Below, one piece after another: positions 23,065 through 35,209 of a stretch of DNA of 64,000 nt (position 1 is the first letter of the stretch; each line of letters starts with the position of its first letter). A program made the position numbers and the translations under genes. The DNA lies in NCBI GenBank assembly GCA_022828595.1, contig JAKGHH010000006.1, positions 11,966,633-12,030,632 of the forward strand, written 5' to 3'. The notes under the pieces were generated by a model. That model worked only from the letters and a program-made list of their open reading frames with translations, had not been told where the DNA came from and did no database searches. The stretch is from Nelumbo lutea. Its lineage: Eukaryota; Streptophyta; Magnoliopsida; Proteales; Nelumbonaceae.

Positions 23065-25083
23065 ATGTCAAACCATAGCTTCAACAGTCTCTTAGATGAG
23101 CCCGAGGTGAGTGCCCCAGTTAAAGTACATAGTCTCTTAGATGAGCTCGAGGTGGGTGTCCCGGCTCAAGCGGGTGCCTCCGAGGTACAATCAATCTATG
23201 AGGTGTGGGAGACCTCGGGTAACCCAACATCCACCTCTAATTGAGGTTGAATAATAGACAATTTTGGTCCTTCTACCATGACGGTAGACAGGCTTAGGAG
23301 CCTGATAGCTCGGTATAACCTTCCTAGGGAGTATACCTACCACTTTCCTACGAGCGACTTCCCCTGGGAACACGGTCATGACAAGATCGTGATTTTCAGG
23401 AAATAGCTCATGGTCGGACTCCGCCTTCCACTACACCCCCTAATCGTTGAAGTGTTAAATCACTTCGACGTCACTATAGATCAACTCCACCCGAGCTATG
23501 TCTAGAATGTGTTTGGTACAATTTCCCTCTGCTTCGACTATGCCCTTCCTCTTGACCTTGACATTTTCTCTTCTATCTTGTCAATAAAAAAGAATGCATC
23601 TAGCATTCTCCCTAAGCACAAGCAGACCTACTACCTGTCCCCCCGCTCGGGCTTCAAGTTGTTGCATAAGCTTCCTAGTAAAGTCCCGGCTTGGAAACGG
23701 GATTACTTTGTAGTTCATAACTCTGTAGGGTGGCCCTTCCCTACTCACTAGAGAGTGGCCATTCAAGACTTCGGCATTAGGCTAGACTGGGATACAAGCG
23801 AGATACTTCAGTCTTGGGCGGAGCTCGGCTTAGACTACAAGGACTACCTCACCGAGAACAAGTTCATTGAGGCTGGCCTGAGTCCCAATAGGTTGCCTTG
23901 TTTAGAGTTAGTATTTTTCTTCGGTCGCCAGTTTCTACTTCTTGGTAGCATTACTGATGTTGAACTTTGTTGCAGGTCCAGTGGAGCGACTTAGTGTAGA
24001 GAAGCTCTTTGGAAAAATGAAGGGGAGAAGGAAGCGAGCTACAAAGAGAGCTCGCATTGAATCTCCACGGGCTCCTACTCCAAGCCTAAGCTGTCTGCTA
24101 AGCAGCCTGCTGATGATCCTCCGATGATAAACTTGGAGGAGTCGGAGAACCCCTCACCTCGGGAGCCTGAGGTGATTGCGGAGCCCGTTCCCAAGACAAC
24201 TACGGAGCTCACTCCCAAGACTGCTGCTACTATTTCGGGAAGCGGAGAATCAGCCCGGGGATCAGCCCAGAGTATTTTGAACCCGTAGTACAACCTCCAG
24301 AAGAGCAAAGGGGCTGCGTGTGCCGAGGAGGTCTCCAGTTGGGCCGAACTATCGCCTGCTAAGCTTGGAACTCGAGTAGCTACTCATTGCATGGTGGTAA
24401 GTTTCGTTATATTTCAACTTCAATTTCTGCAATTGTTGCTTTAATGGTGCTAACTGGCATTCTCTTGGCAGGTGAACAATGTCGTGCACGCCCTAACCTA
24501 CCAGTCTGAGCAGCACTTAAAGCGAGCTTTGTCTATCAAAGACCCAGCCCGCGCAGCCCACTCCGATCTGAAGCTAGCTCACGGCCAAATCCACCGGTTG
24601 GAGGGTGATGTGCTAGTTCAAAAGGAGCTAGTTGCGTTGTTGAAGTCAGAGAAGGAGGAGTGGTAGCGCGAGAAGGAGGAATTGCTGCACAAGGTGAAGA
24701 ACCTTGAGTCAGATAAGGGAACTTTGAAGTGTCAGGTTGAGAACCTCGAGGCTGATGTTAAGGAGCGAACTGAGATCCTCCTTACTGCCATGGAGGAGGC
24801 CAAAGTCAAGACCGTTCAAGACTACGTCAAGTTGGAGGAGTTCGATGGGGTGATGGTGGAGGCCTACCGCAAAGGCTTCAAGCTTAGTTGGTGGCTAATA
24901 AAGCGCGAGTTCCCGCAGCTCGACATGAGCGCCATCACCACTTTGCAGATCACAAGAGAGGTAGCCCGCATAGCCGCCGAGGACCAAGACTTCGAGGAGG
25001 AGGAGGAAGTAGCTGACATCAGGGAGGCTGCCGACCGAGCTGGCACTCCTGCGGAGACTTCTTCTAGGAATGATGACGAGTAG
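23065..25083 (+). pseudogene. Antisense ORF of the Tat element (gypsy-type PF04195-like), spliced, decayed
   Basis: Reading from ATG 23065 (MSNHSFNSLLDE), one frame runs to about 23910 with TGA/TAG interruptions near 23242, 23404, 23503 and 23749. It contains LPLHPLIVEVLNHF and YYLSPRSGFKLLHKLP, the style of the putative gypsy-type transposon family. A probable intron starts at 23911 (GTATTT) and ends TTTGTTGCAG at 23975. A clear intron at 24397-24471 (GTAAGT...TTGGCAG) joins HCMV to VNNVVHALTY in phase. The C-terminal part (24472-25083) is coiled-coil-like, with KNLESDKGTLKCQVENLEA and an acidic tail. It lies opposite to gag-pol. Its role in these elements is unknown. Confidence 0.65.
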
Positions 25084-25504
25084 TTCCAGCCCTTGTACTT
25101 TGAGCCCATGAGCTCAGTTTCTCTTTTCTTCTCTTTTTGTACCAAACTTATTGTAATGAAACTCTGGTAATGAAAATATGCTTTTTGCTAAGTGCTGTGC
25201 AATTTACTTTATTTGCCGATGTAATCATTTTACCCCGAGCTATTAAGCTATCGAGCTAAATACCCGAAGTAGGGGTTTCTTAACTGTCGTCACCCCAAAC
25301 TATCTCCCAATACTTAGGTGTGATTCTATGATGTACACCGAGGTGAGTGACATAGTAGGGTATATGCTCTTCCTGTCTGCACTCGGGTTACTTAAGTTGA
25401 TGTCGATTGTCCCTATTGGGTTCAACCCGTTGTATGCCAGGGTGGGTTATGCATCGTGGGATTCACACCCGAGCTGTCTGTGCCTTAGGCATTAAAAGTA
25501 CTTA

Positions 25505-26003
25505 GCCTATGCTGATGAGGCGACTAGGTCTTATGTGGTGCCGAGGTCTTTTATTAACTCGGTGCTTTAGCCCTTGGGCTGGGGGAGCGACTTATAGTCC
25601 ACTCTCCTAGAGTTTGCCCATGCCGAAGAGGCGACTGGGCACCGAGATCATTAGCTCAGCGTCTTGGCCCTTAGGCCGGAGGAGCGACTTATAGTCCACT
25701 CCTTTGGAGTTTGCCCATGCCAAAGAGGCGACTGGGCGCCAAGGTCCTTATCTTGGCGTTTCAGCCCTTAGGCTAGGGGAGCAACTTATAGTCCACTCCT
25801 CTGGAGTTCACCTATGCTGAAGAGGCGATTGGGTGCCAAGGTTGTTAGCTTGACGTTTTGGCCATTAGGCTGGGGGCGCAACTTATAGTCCACTCCTCTG
25901 GAGTTCGCCCATGCCAAAGAGGCAACTGGGTGCCGAGGTCCTTGGCTCGGCGTTTTGGCCCTTAGGCTGGGGGAGCGACTTATAGTCCACTCTCCTAGAG
26001 TTC
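25505..26003. repeat. 97-bp minisatellite, about five units
   Basis: ACTTATAGTCCACTC recurs at 25590, 25687, 25784, 25881 and 25978, an exact 97-bp spacing four times. Each unit also holds GCCCATGCCRAAGAGGC and GGCCCTTAGGCYGGGGG. It lies between the integrase end and the antisense ORF, that is, in the 3' untranslated region of the Tat element. Confidence 0.92.
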
Positions 26004-26109
26004 GGTAATTACAGGTGATATTGCCTTAGGTTGACAATATTCCATGCTCGAGGTACCTACTTCCCTTCTAGGGTTTCGAGCTCATACGTTCCTTCCCCGA
26101 GTACTCGCT

Positions 26110-26911
26110 TTACTCAGTAGGGTCCTTTCCAATTTGGGCCGAGCTTATCAACACCGGGCTTAGGTACCATGACTTTGCGAAGAACCAGGTCACCAACACG
26201 GAGATTCCGCTTCTTGACCCTGGTGTTATATTACCAAGATACTCTCTATTGGTAGGTTGTGGCCTTAATGTATGCAAGGTCCCGTACCTCATCAAGTAGG
26301 TCGAGGTTGGTGCATAGTTCATCCTTGTTTGCTTTGTTGTCGTATGCTTCCATGCGTAGCATGGCTCTCTTTGTGACCTCCGCTTGGCTGTTCACTTGAG
26401 GGTGCGCCACCGATGTAAAATTTTGTTGTATTCCCATATCTTTGCACCAATTCTAGAATTTAATGTCCTTGAGCTACTTGCCGTTGTTAGAGATGAGTAT
26501 TCGAGGTAGTCCGAAATGGAAAACTATTTTCTTCCAGAAGAAGTTCTGCACATTCCGTGTTGTGATCGTTGTGAGAGGTTCGGCCTCCACCCACTTAGTC
26601 AAATAATCAATTGCTACCACTAAGAATCTCTTTTGTCCTGTTGCAGGTGGAAATGGTCCAAGTATATCAATCCCCCATTGTGCGAAGGGCCATGGGCTTG
26701 TGAGGTACTTTAGGTCGACAACGGGTTGGTGGTGGATATTGGCATGTTTCTGACATTTGTCAGACTTTCTGACAAATTCAATTGCATCTGCTTTCAATGT
26801 TGGCCAATAGTATCCCTGTCGTAGCGCTTTCTGGGTGAGGGCCCTCCCCCCCCCCCAAGTGTCCACTGCACAGGCCCTCATTAGTGTTGCGGAGCACGAG
26901 CTCGGCCTCAA
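26110..26911 (-). pseudogene. Tat element integrase, degenerate
   Basis: The minus strand gives a zinc-binding remnant (RQGYYWPTLKADA...CQKHANIHH) and the core WGIDILGPFPPATGQKRFL with the first catalytic Asp. The second catalytic region reads LISNNGK where gypsy integrases have SDNG, so an Asp has become Asn. The third block (SVAHPQVNSQAEVTKR, about 26370-26420) is in a shifted frame. Downstream NKANKDELCTNLDLLDEVRD is the usual C-terminal region. Confidence 0.88.
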
Positions 26912-27072
26912 AAGGTCAAAAGTAGCATTGATAGGGGAGCGTGTAAGATCTTCGGTATATCCGTTTGTCTATCATGACGTATTTGGCTGCCTGATGCTCT
27001 ACCGTCTAGCAGCATTACGATCTGCAAGGAGGGTCCCGTGCAGTAGGAAGCTCACGAGTGTATCGATCTAGC

Positions 27073-27534
27073 TCAGCTCTGCTTGTATGACAGGACCGAC
27101 CTCCTCTGCCCCCCCCCCCCCCCGAGAATGCTAGGCCGAGGCAAGTTCTCTATGTACATGGTTCTCATGGTATTATCACTTGTGCTAGCTAACCGGGACA
27201 AGGCATTGGCCTTAGCGTTCTCAGATCTCGGGATTTGCTTAATGAAGTGGGACTGGAAGTTGAGCAGAGTCTCTCTTACTTTGGCTAAGTAGGCGACCAT
27301 GGTTTCATATTCACCTGTGACTTGGTTGACCATGAGCTGGGAGTCACTGCAGATGACGATGTGCTTGACTTTCACTTCATTTGCTAGAGCTAGCCTGGCT
27401 ATTAACGCCTCGTACTCCGCTTCATTGTTGGACATAGCGAACTCAAAGCATAGCGCATGCTCTAGTTTCACATCACTTGGCCCGTATAGAACGATTCCAG
27501 CCCCGCTGCCCTGCTGATTTGACGAGTTGTCCAT
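27073..27534 (-). pseudogene. Tat element RNase H, nearly open
   Basis: An open frame of 153 codons shows MDNSSNQQGSGAGIVL, then FAMSNNEAEYEALIARL, ICSDSQLMVNQV and RSENAKANALSRLAS, the RNase HI-like order of plant Tat and Athila elements. The catalytic Asp, Glu and Asp positions are present. A run of about 18 C bases at 27103-27120 follows the domain and breaks the join to integrase. Confidence 0.88.
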
Positions 27535-27842
27535 GTGAAGGATCCAAGGCTCCTAATCCCAGTTCGGGTTTAATCTAACTAGGAGAGAAACTGCACTGGT
27601 TGTTCCTTCGCGGTGCTCGGGCTCATCCAGCTTGGGGACTTCGGTGCTGAAAGTACATTCTATGACAAAGTCAGCCAAGGCTTGGGCCTTGATAGCAGTT
27701 CATGACTTGTATTGGATGTCGTACTCGTTGAGCTCGATGGCCCACTTTGTCAACCTATTTGAAAGTACGGACGAAGCTTCCGAGTTACAACAACTAGAGC
27801 ATACGCCAACTTTTCGATCTCTGGGTACCTCGTCTCGGCCCC

Positions 27843-28720
27843 CTACAACACTTTGCTAACATAGTAGATAGACCATTGGACCCGATCTACCTCTTTTATT
27901 AGTACCGAGCTGACTATATCGTCACTCGCGGAGAGGTATAGCTCCAAAGTATCTCCCACCTCGGGTCGGGTCAAGGTTGGGATATGGGCGAGGTACTTTT
28001 TGAGCTCGTCGAAAGCGAGCTGACAGTCTTCAGTCCATTCAAAGCCTTTACTTTTAATCGCCTTGAAGAAATGCAGGCAGCGATCTGCCGACCTAGACAT
28101 GAAGCGGCTCAGGGCGGCTATGCGGCCATTCAACCTCTGAACCTCCTTCAATTTTCGGGCTGGTCTCATATCTAAGATGGTCTTTATTTTTTCAGGGTTA
28201 GCCTTAATGCCACGTTGGTTGACGATGTAACCTAGGAATTTACCCAAGGTGACACCGAAAACGCACTTCTTTGGGTTTAATTTCATGTTAAATTTACACA
28301 AGATTTCAAAGACAAAATGTAAGTCTTTTATTAAATCACTTGAAAACTGAGTTTTGACGACCATGTTGTCTATATAGCATTCTACTTTCTTGTCGACCAA
28401 TGACTCAAACAATTTGTTTTCAAGTCTTTGGAATGTAGCTCCGATGTTTTTCAGCCCAATGGGCATGACCTTGTAGCAGTACATGTCAAGCTCGGTTATG
28501 AAGGCTATTTTTTCTTCATCAGCAGGGTCCATTCTGATATGGTTGTAGCCCGATTAGGCGTCCAAGAAGCTCAACAACTCATGCCCTGAGGTCGCGTCCA
28601 CCAAACGGTCGATCCTGGGGAGTGGGAAGCAGTCGTTTGGGCAAACCCGGTTTAGGTCAGTATAATCGACACACATGCGCCATTTACCGTTAGCCTTTTT
28701 TCCAGAACAGGGTTGGCCAC
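27843..28720 (-). pseudogene. Tat element reverse transcriptase, degenerate
   Basis: The 229-codon frame holds EKIAFITELDMYCYKVMPIG, then CYIDNMVVKT where the family has Y(V/I)DDM, so the second catalytic Asp is Asn. It continues with NPKKCVFGVTLGKFLGYIVNQRGI and GFEWTEDCQLAFDELKKYL. The preceding part (28533-28720) is in another frame with stops. Confidence 0.9.
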
Positions 28721-29704
28721 TCAGCTCAGGTAATGGACTTCCCTGATAAAATCGGCTACGAGGAGCTTCCCGACCTCCTCGTCAACTGCTCTCCAACGCT
28801 CCGGGGCTAGGTTGCATTTCTTCTGTCTAACGGGCCTAACTACAGGATCAGTGCTCAGTTTGTGAGTAATGATGCTTGGGTCTATGCCGGGCATCTCTGC
28901 CATAGACCATGCAAAAACATATAAATTTCTAAATAAGAAACTTACCAGTTGAGATCGCAGAGGCTCCTCGACTGAAGCGCCGATCTGGAGTGTCTGAGCT
29001 GGGTCCTCTATTGAAGTTGGCATGGAAACAATCTCTTCCGTAGGTGCAGCTTGGTCTTGGCAATGCTCCGCAGGTTGCTCCAGCTCGAGGTCTTCTGCCA
29101 CCTTGTCTTTTCCTTTGAGAGTGACGACGTAGCACTTGCGAGACTCGAGCCGATCCCCTCGTGCTACCCCAACTCTGAAGTTTGTGGGGAACTTCATCAC
29201 CAAATAATAGGTGGAGACCACCGCACGTAGAGCATGGGTGATGGACCGACCTATTATGGTGTTGTACGGGGAGGGAGTTACGACCACCAAAAAGTTGTGG
29301 TTGAGCCTCACTATGCCAGGCCAGGTGCCGACCTCCACAGGTACAGTGATTCTCCCCAAGGGCCTGACTTCCTCTCTGCTGAAGCCCACTAGGGGAGTAC
29401 TTGCGGGCTCAAGGTCGCTCTCTTGTAGCTGAAGCTTGTCAAACGTGACTTTGAAAAGAATGTCTGTCGAGTTGCCGGAGTTGACAAGGACATGCTTCAC
29501 CTCAAAATCATTGATCCTTATCTTCACGACAAGCACATCATTATGGGGGTAGTGGACTCCGTGCACGTCGTCCTTAATGAAGAAGATCGGTTCCTCTGTT
29601 CTTGGCCACTTCGGGGGGTTCTGCTCTTCCCTTCCAATCTCACGAGCCGAGGTCCAAGCTGCGGCCGAGGTGCAACTCACGACAATCGATCCTCGGGTGA
29701 TCAT
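28721..29704 (-). pseudogene. Tat element protease and RT N-terminus
   Basis: The 327-codon frame contains an aspartic-protease-like region (VKHVLVNSGNSTDILF at about 29430-29480, with NSG where the active site is usually DSG or DTG, then YNTIIGRS). It ends with the pre-RT segment HKLSTDPVVRPVRQKKCNLA. The Asp-to-Asn change predicts an inactive protease. Confidence 0.85.
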
Positions 29705-29721
29705 GTGTATGGTTCTCCGAA

Positions 29722-30753
29722 CTAGCCTCTCTTCAGGGGGCTGCCTCTGTGGATACTCGCCTTGCCTACTACTGGACTCAGGAGCATCTCTACCTTGCTC
29801 CCCCTGCCATCCTGTTTTATTATCATTTTGTACAAAATTTTTAAATATCCATGACGGATGAGTTCTTCTATCTCATCGCGGAGGTTCTTACAACTTTCAG
29901 TACTATGACCGTGATCTTTATGAAAATTACAATACAAATTTTTAATTCTAACACTCGGGTCCCCTCTCAGCCGAGGTGGCCACTTCATGTAAGGGGCGTC
30001 CTTGATCACCATGAGGATTTCGGCCCGCTTTGCGTTCAGAGGTGTATAGTCAGTCCTTTCTACTAGAGGATCTGGGAAATGCTAACCTAGCGTTCCTCCC
30101 CGGGCTGGGTCTTTCTTCTTCTTGCTGTCCCCATAGGTCGAGGACTCAGCTTCTCTTCTCCTCTTTTCAGGCAAACTTTCATTCTTCTGGTTAATCTCCT
30201 CCTCCGTTCCTATGAACTGGTCCGTGAGCTTGAGGAACTCGGATACAGACTTAGGTCGGTTGACAACTACATGCCACTTGAACTCCTTGTGTGTTATGCC
30301 TCTTGACTGCTATGAGCCGCACTACGGGGTCCAGGTCGGGTATCTGTAGACAAGCGTCATTAAACCGCATGATGTAGTTGCGAATAGACTCCCCTTCCCT
30401 CTGAACTATGCCGATGAGACTTTCTTGGGTTCTCAGACATCTTTTGCTGGTGACGAACTAGGAGGTGAAGACCTGCACGAACTGTGCCCAACTTTTTATT
30501 GTCCCGGGTGCGAGGTTCCTATTCCATGTGCGAGCTACTCCTCTGAAGGTGGTAGAGAAGGCTACGCACATGCAGGACTCGCTTGCCCTTGCCAAGTGCA
30601 TCTGTGACTGAAAGGCATCCACATGATCATTTGTTTCAAACAATCTGTCATACTTGTCCAGGGGAAGTACTTTGAAGTCCTTGGGCATTGGGACGGCCAA
30701 GAGTTCAGGAGACAAAGGGGATGGTACAGAGAGGAGCGGTGTGTTTTCAAAAA
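29722..30753 (-). pseudogene. Tat element gag, truncated
   Basis: The retrotransposon gag domain (LARASESCMCVAFSTTFRGV...WNRNLAPGTIKSWAQ, about 30470-30600) is followed by a CCHC-like region YCNFHKDHGHSTESCKNL at about 29875-29930. Frames change several times. The N-terminal part ends abruptly near 30740-30753, where repeat A begins. Confidence 0.82.
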
Positions 30754-31290
30754 AAATCATCAAGGTAATTTCAATCACTTGTGAGCACTTAATGTTGGGC
30801 ATCTCTGTGCATTAATATCCTGTAGGGTTCTTGAAGTGACAAAAAACTCTTTATCAACCCCAACCTTGCTGCAGCATAGCAACTTTAATATGCCTTACAC
30901 ACAAAAAGAATTTCCTGTCGAAAGCTATCAACTTGCTGTTGTGCTATGTCATGCTGGCCCATGGGTTTCGAACCCTCAGCCCAGCATGGCACGAACCTCT
31001 ATGCCATGTCTGACACGGTGCATTACTCATTATGCCATATCAAGCTGTGCTAGGCTATACCACGCGATAAGCAATCCAACCCAATTTATACCTCTAACTA
31101 TCATTTAATCATAAACCTGTTTTAGTAGTTTGGACTTCCAATTTGATAACAAGAGTATGTAAATGGGCCCGTTGAAGCCATGCAATAAGTCAAAGTGCGA
31201 AATACACAAAAATAATTACACCACAAACTTTCAAGGCTTTTGAAAGTCTTTAAATAAAAATTCCTAAGAATGTGGCCCTCTAAATCAAAG
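30738..31290. repeat. Dispersed repeat A, copy 1
   Basis: This runs from TGTGTTTTCAAAAAAAATC through AAGGTAATTTCAATCACTTG to TTACACCACAAACTTTCAAGG. It lacks an internal stretch of about 70 bp (ACCTTCATGGTGCACTACCC region) present in copies 2 and 3. The later half resembles a degenerate MITE with the words TTTACACCTCTAACTATC. Its origin is unknown. Confidence 0.75.
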
Positions 31291-31559
31291 AAAAAATTGG
31301 GCTTCATTCACTTCCGTCCTTAGAAGATGGTGATGAAAGAAGATGATAAAGAAAGTTTAGTCCATTGCTGGCTATATGCCATCTCATCATGCACCAGTTA
31401 TGTCATTAGCAACCAAAACTGTATGTCTCACAATTCATCCATAGTTGGTCCAATTAATGTAATTTCTTGAAACTGATTTGGATGTATAAAGCATTGGATG
31501 TATAAAGCATACAATGTCATCCAATGTTTAAAGCATATACAAATATGTGGTATTTTTAT

Positions 31560-32432
31560 ATTTTTATATGTAAAAATAAATTTATATTTTTATAAAGTAT
31601 ATCACAAAATTATGTACTAACAATTTAAATTATGTTCTTCTGGATTATCAATTTAAATGTTTCTCAATATTTAACAATATGTAATAGATTTCAATAAATA
31701 AAGTCCAAATAAGAAAAAAATATTAAATATTTTATAGATTATTTAAATATTTATCATAACTGGATTTTAAATGTTGAAAATAATGAAATTATATAATAAA
31801 TTAACAAAAAAATCTTCGAATTAGAAAAATAATTATAACATAACATTAAAATTAATAATAATTTAATATATTATAAAATTAATAATGAAATTATGTAATA
31901 ATAGTATAAATTATGATTTTATGGATAATTAAATTCAATAAATAATTAATACTTTAAAATTTACATATTTTACATATTATTTATGTATTTAAATAAATAA
32001 ATATTTTAAATAAAAAATATTTACTTAATCAACCTTTTATTAAGGAGTGTTTGTTTTGCCATTAGGCCCATGATTTTTTATTCCAAAAATACCCTTAACA
32101 CTTTTTTTGTACATAAAACAAAATGATCCAAATATAACCAATAGAGCGGTTGCCCGTGTCTTATAAAGGGCAAAAATGATATTTTTATTTTTATTTTGTT
32201 TTGGTTAAAATTATTTAAATGAACATTAGGGTCAACTTTGTTATTTTCCACTGTCATATAATTGAAGATTGATTAAATCTATTGAAAATTATAAATGGTG
32301 TTTTAGTAAAATTTTAACTATAAGATAGATTTTAGTAAATCCATAAAACTATAAAAGGTATTTTAATAAATGACCATTTCTATTATTTAACTTTTGTTTA
32401 ATAAATCCTATACATCGCACAGGTCCTGTTAG
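31560..32432 (+). mobile_element. Helitron copy H3, 5'-truncated, with MITE relic
   Basis: The sequence is the reverse complement of Helitron H1 parts. It ends on the plus strand with the degenerate hairpin CCTATACATCGCACAGG, TCCTG and TTAG, followed by T. A relic of the MITE seen at 1970-2414 ends at 32376 beside TTTCTATTA, the same insertion site. That places the MITE insertion before the split of H1 and H3. Confidence 0.65.
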
Positions 32433-33121
32433 TAATGATTTTATAAAAAGTTATTTTCTAAGAAGCCTGAATGGAGAACAGGCTAAATGTTTTCATGTCT
32501 ATTTCATCCATAGTTCCATTAAAGTTCTTTAAGCTAAACGGGATAAAATTTAGGTTGGACCAGGCTCATGAAATGAAGCTCAGTGACGAGCTAACCTTTA
32601 TCTTGTCTTGTTGAGACATTCAAAAAGCTAATTACTTCCTCCAAAATGTGGCCGGCCTATAAGCGGAAGAAAGATTCGAACTTTAACGAGTAACGACATG
32701 GTTAATGTCAGCTTGATGTAGGGGAAGGGGACCCACGTATGAGATGGTTAATGCTAATGGGCTCTATGCCCCTACATCAAGTACTAAGTGTTGTGGAAAG
32801 TAAAGAGGGAATGAAAAAACATGTCGAAGATTTAATCTTAATAAAATATAAATTTAAGAAAATGGTCCAATAATTGGACAGCCATGACTCATAAAGTCAT
32901 AAGTCATACATATATTGACGAGTTCCTGGTTCCAAGTCAAAAGTCAACCATGACCATATATTGCTAAAGTGTGGGACTTACGTCTATCCATCACTTTAAT
33001 TTTAGGAACTAAAGAGACTCCAATTTTACTTCAAGTCTATAAGATGTAGAACATGTGGGTATGTTGTGGTAATATGTAGACCACATAGATTATTATTCAT
33101 TTTGCTCTAATTACAGCTACC

Positions 33122-33129
33122 TATATATA
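33122..33129 (+). promoter_or_regulatory. Probable TATA box of the receptor-like protein gene
   Basis: TATATATA in the context ACCTATATATAGGAGAGG lies about 55-60 bases before the start codon at 33184, a usual distance for a short plant leader. Confidence 0.5.
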
Positions 33130-34861
33130 GGAGAGGGGAGTTAGAAAGCTGAAACAGGGGAAATCCATCCATTTCTCAAAATCATGGAGTGGGCTTCGAG
33201 GATGAGAACATTACGGGCATGGCTTATTGTTATGCTGCTGCTTCATCAGTTTCATCATCAATATCATGAATCAATGGCATGTTTGGAGCAGGAGAAGATG
33301 GCTCTTTTAGCTTTGAAGGCTTCTGTTCCATGGACTGGTGATGATGATACTTCTTCCGGCCGTCTCCCAACTTGGGTTGAGGACGATGATAATGATGATT
33401 GTTGTTCCTGGGAGAGAGTTCAATGTAATCTCACCACTGACAGAATCATCCAACTCTCTTTCTTTTATACCAGACAAAGTCGGACATTATATGGTGTTGT
33501 AGATCTACCAAATTGGCTTCTAAATGCCAGCTTGTTTCTTCCCTTTCAAGAGCTTCAACATCTTGACTTATCAAGTTTGGCAGACAATGAAGGTATTGCT
33601 AATTAATTAAGAAAACTGCAATTTGTTTTATAGTCGTCTTTCAGTTCATCTATTTCAAATATATATATATATATATATATTCTTATTGTAGGGCTGGAAC
33701 CGTTGGGTAGATTAAAGAAGCTGGAGGTTGTCGACTTGAGTGGGAATTCTTTCAACAACAGCATCCTGCCGTCTTTGGGTGCCCTCAAATCCCTCAAGAA
33801 TCTGAATCTTAGTGGTAACTGTTTGGAAGGGAACTTTCCTCCTGAAGGTATATTTAATTCAGATGAGGCACACATTATCTTTATATATTTATACACTCAA
33901 CTTTCATTAATAATTAATGATGTGCAGAACTTGTGGGTCTCGAGAACTTGCAAATGTTGGATTTGAGTTGGAATGATTTCAATGGCAGTGTTCAAGCAAT
34001 CCAAGGTACACGTACAAAAGCTCTTTTGGCAAAGCAATCCAAGGTACGTACAATGCATATGTTATCTTAACTAATCTCGATTCGTGTTACAATTATGACA
34101 CTGCTCCAGCAATAATTACTTAATTAAGCTTGTTTGACTCCATTCATGATATTGGTCATGCATCCATTTAGTGATGTTTAATCATTCATCATGGTCAATG
34201 AAATTCCAATTAATCCGACCAACAATTAGAGAATTTAATCCTTACAAGAAGCTTTTCTGCTTAATTAAGACATTGCCTTCTTTGATTTTATTTTGAATTA
34301 CTAACCAATTTACTATCTTTATAATTAAGGGGTTTGGACCATGGATTAGGTAGTCGTACAGGGTACAGTACAGGCCCAAACCATCTTTACAAGGCTTAAT
34401 TAGTATATTAGTTTAGCTGTAACTAAGAATGATGTCAGGTTGTATTGAGTGTTCCCTTCCTATTAATTAATTTGTAATTATTAATAGCTAAAGTATTTTC
34501 TATAAAATTTATGAAATGCTTCAATTCCATTGTTTACATGTATTTGGAACATGTACTAATAAGAATGAAGTCAAATATATATTTGTTAATTAATTAATTA
34601 ATATTTTTTTGCTTCAACTATATTAATTCTTCCCTTTTCAGATTTCTCGATGTATGTTTTTTCTCTTCATTCTATTTATACACTTTGCTTACATTTACAT
34701 TGCTTTAATTTTATATATATATATAACATTGAGGAAATGTAATTCTTTTAGGCTTCAAAAGTCTACAAGTTCTGGATCTGAGTGCTAATTATTTCACCAA
34801 CACTATTTTTACCTCCTTGATTGCCCTCAAATCCCTCAAGTCTCTTTTCATTAGAGATAAC

Positions 34862-35209
34862 TGAAGAAGGAAGATTTAGCCCGACCTCACTATTACGTGA
34901 CACGTGGCAGAAACAACAGCTCGGCAAAAGGGGCCAAGCCTAGGTGAGAACAAGGGCACTAGCGGACTGAGCTCCCTACCGGGGGCCCGAACTGACCCAC
35001 CTTGTAACAGCTCGGGACACACTTCGCCGAACTGACCCACCTTGTAACAGCTTGGGATACACTTCGCCGAACTGACCTTGTAACAGCTCGGGACACACTT
35101 CGCCGAACTGACCCACCTTGTAGCAGCTCGGGATACACTTCGCCGAACTGACCCACCTTGTAACAGCAAGGCAGCGGACAGCTAAGACCGGCCGGATCGC
35201 ACTCCATCA
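34862..35209 (+). mobile_element. Solo LTR in RLP exon 4, 348 bp
   Basis: It begins TGAAGAAGGAAGATTTAGCC and ends GATCGCACTCCATCA, flanked by a perfect 5-bp duplication ATAAC (34857-34861 and 35210-35214). Both ends match, diverged, the LTR of the Tat-lineage element at 21633-22535. Excision of 353 bp restores the leucine-rich-repeat frame (FIRDN joined to HLNGTFPAN). The first bases create an in-frame TGA at 34862. Confidence 0.92.
34991..35166. repeat. 40-bp tandem repeats in the solo LTR
   Basis: ACTGACCCACCTTGTAACAG units start at 34991, 35031, 35071, 35107 and 35147. The third unit is 4 bp shorter (36 bp) and the last is partial. Each contains TTCGCCGA at its end. Confidence 0.9.

Larger units (their letters stand above)
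21633..30753 (-). mobile_element. Tat-lineage Ty3/gypsy retrotransposon, 5'-truncated
   Basis: On the minus strand the order is gag (from 30753), protease, reverse transcriptase, RNase H, integrase, a 97-bp minisatellite, an antisense ORF region, a polypurine tract and a 3' LTR. An antisense ORF plus tandem repeats between pol and the 3' LTR is known for the plant Tat/Ogre/Grande group. The 5' LTR and the start of gag are missing: the element stops near 30740-30753, where a different repeat begins. Many stops and frameshifts, together with changed catalytic residues, show it is dead. Confidence 0.8.

Noticed and set aside
25505..26003. CRISPR-like spaced repeats
   Set aside because: The units are contiguous 97-bp tandem repeats without unique spacers, in plant retrotransposon DNA.
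30955..30995. tRNA-like T-arm (GGGTTTCGAACCC)
   Set aside because: No acceptor stem, D-arm or anticodon arm can be placed around it. It is a short palindrome inside repeat A and differs between copies.
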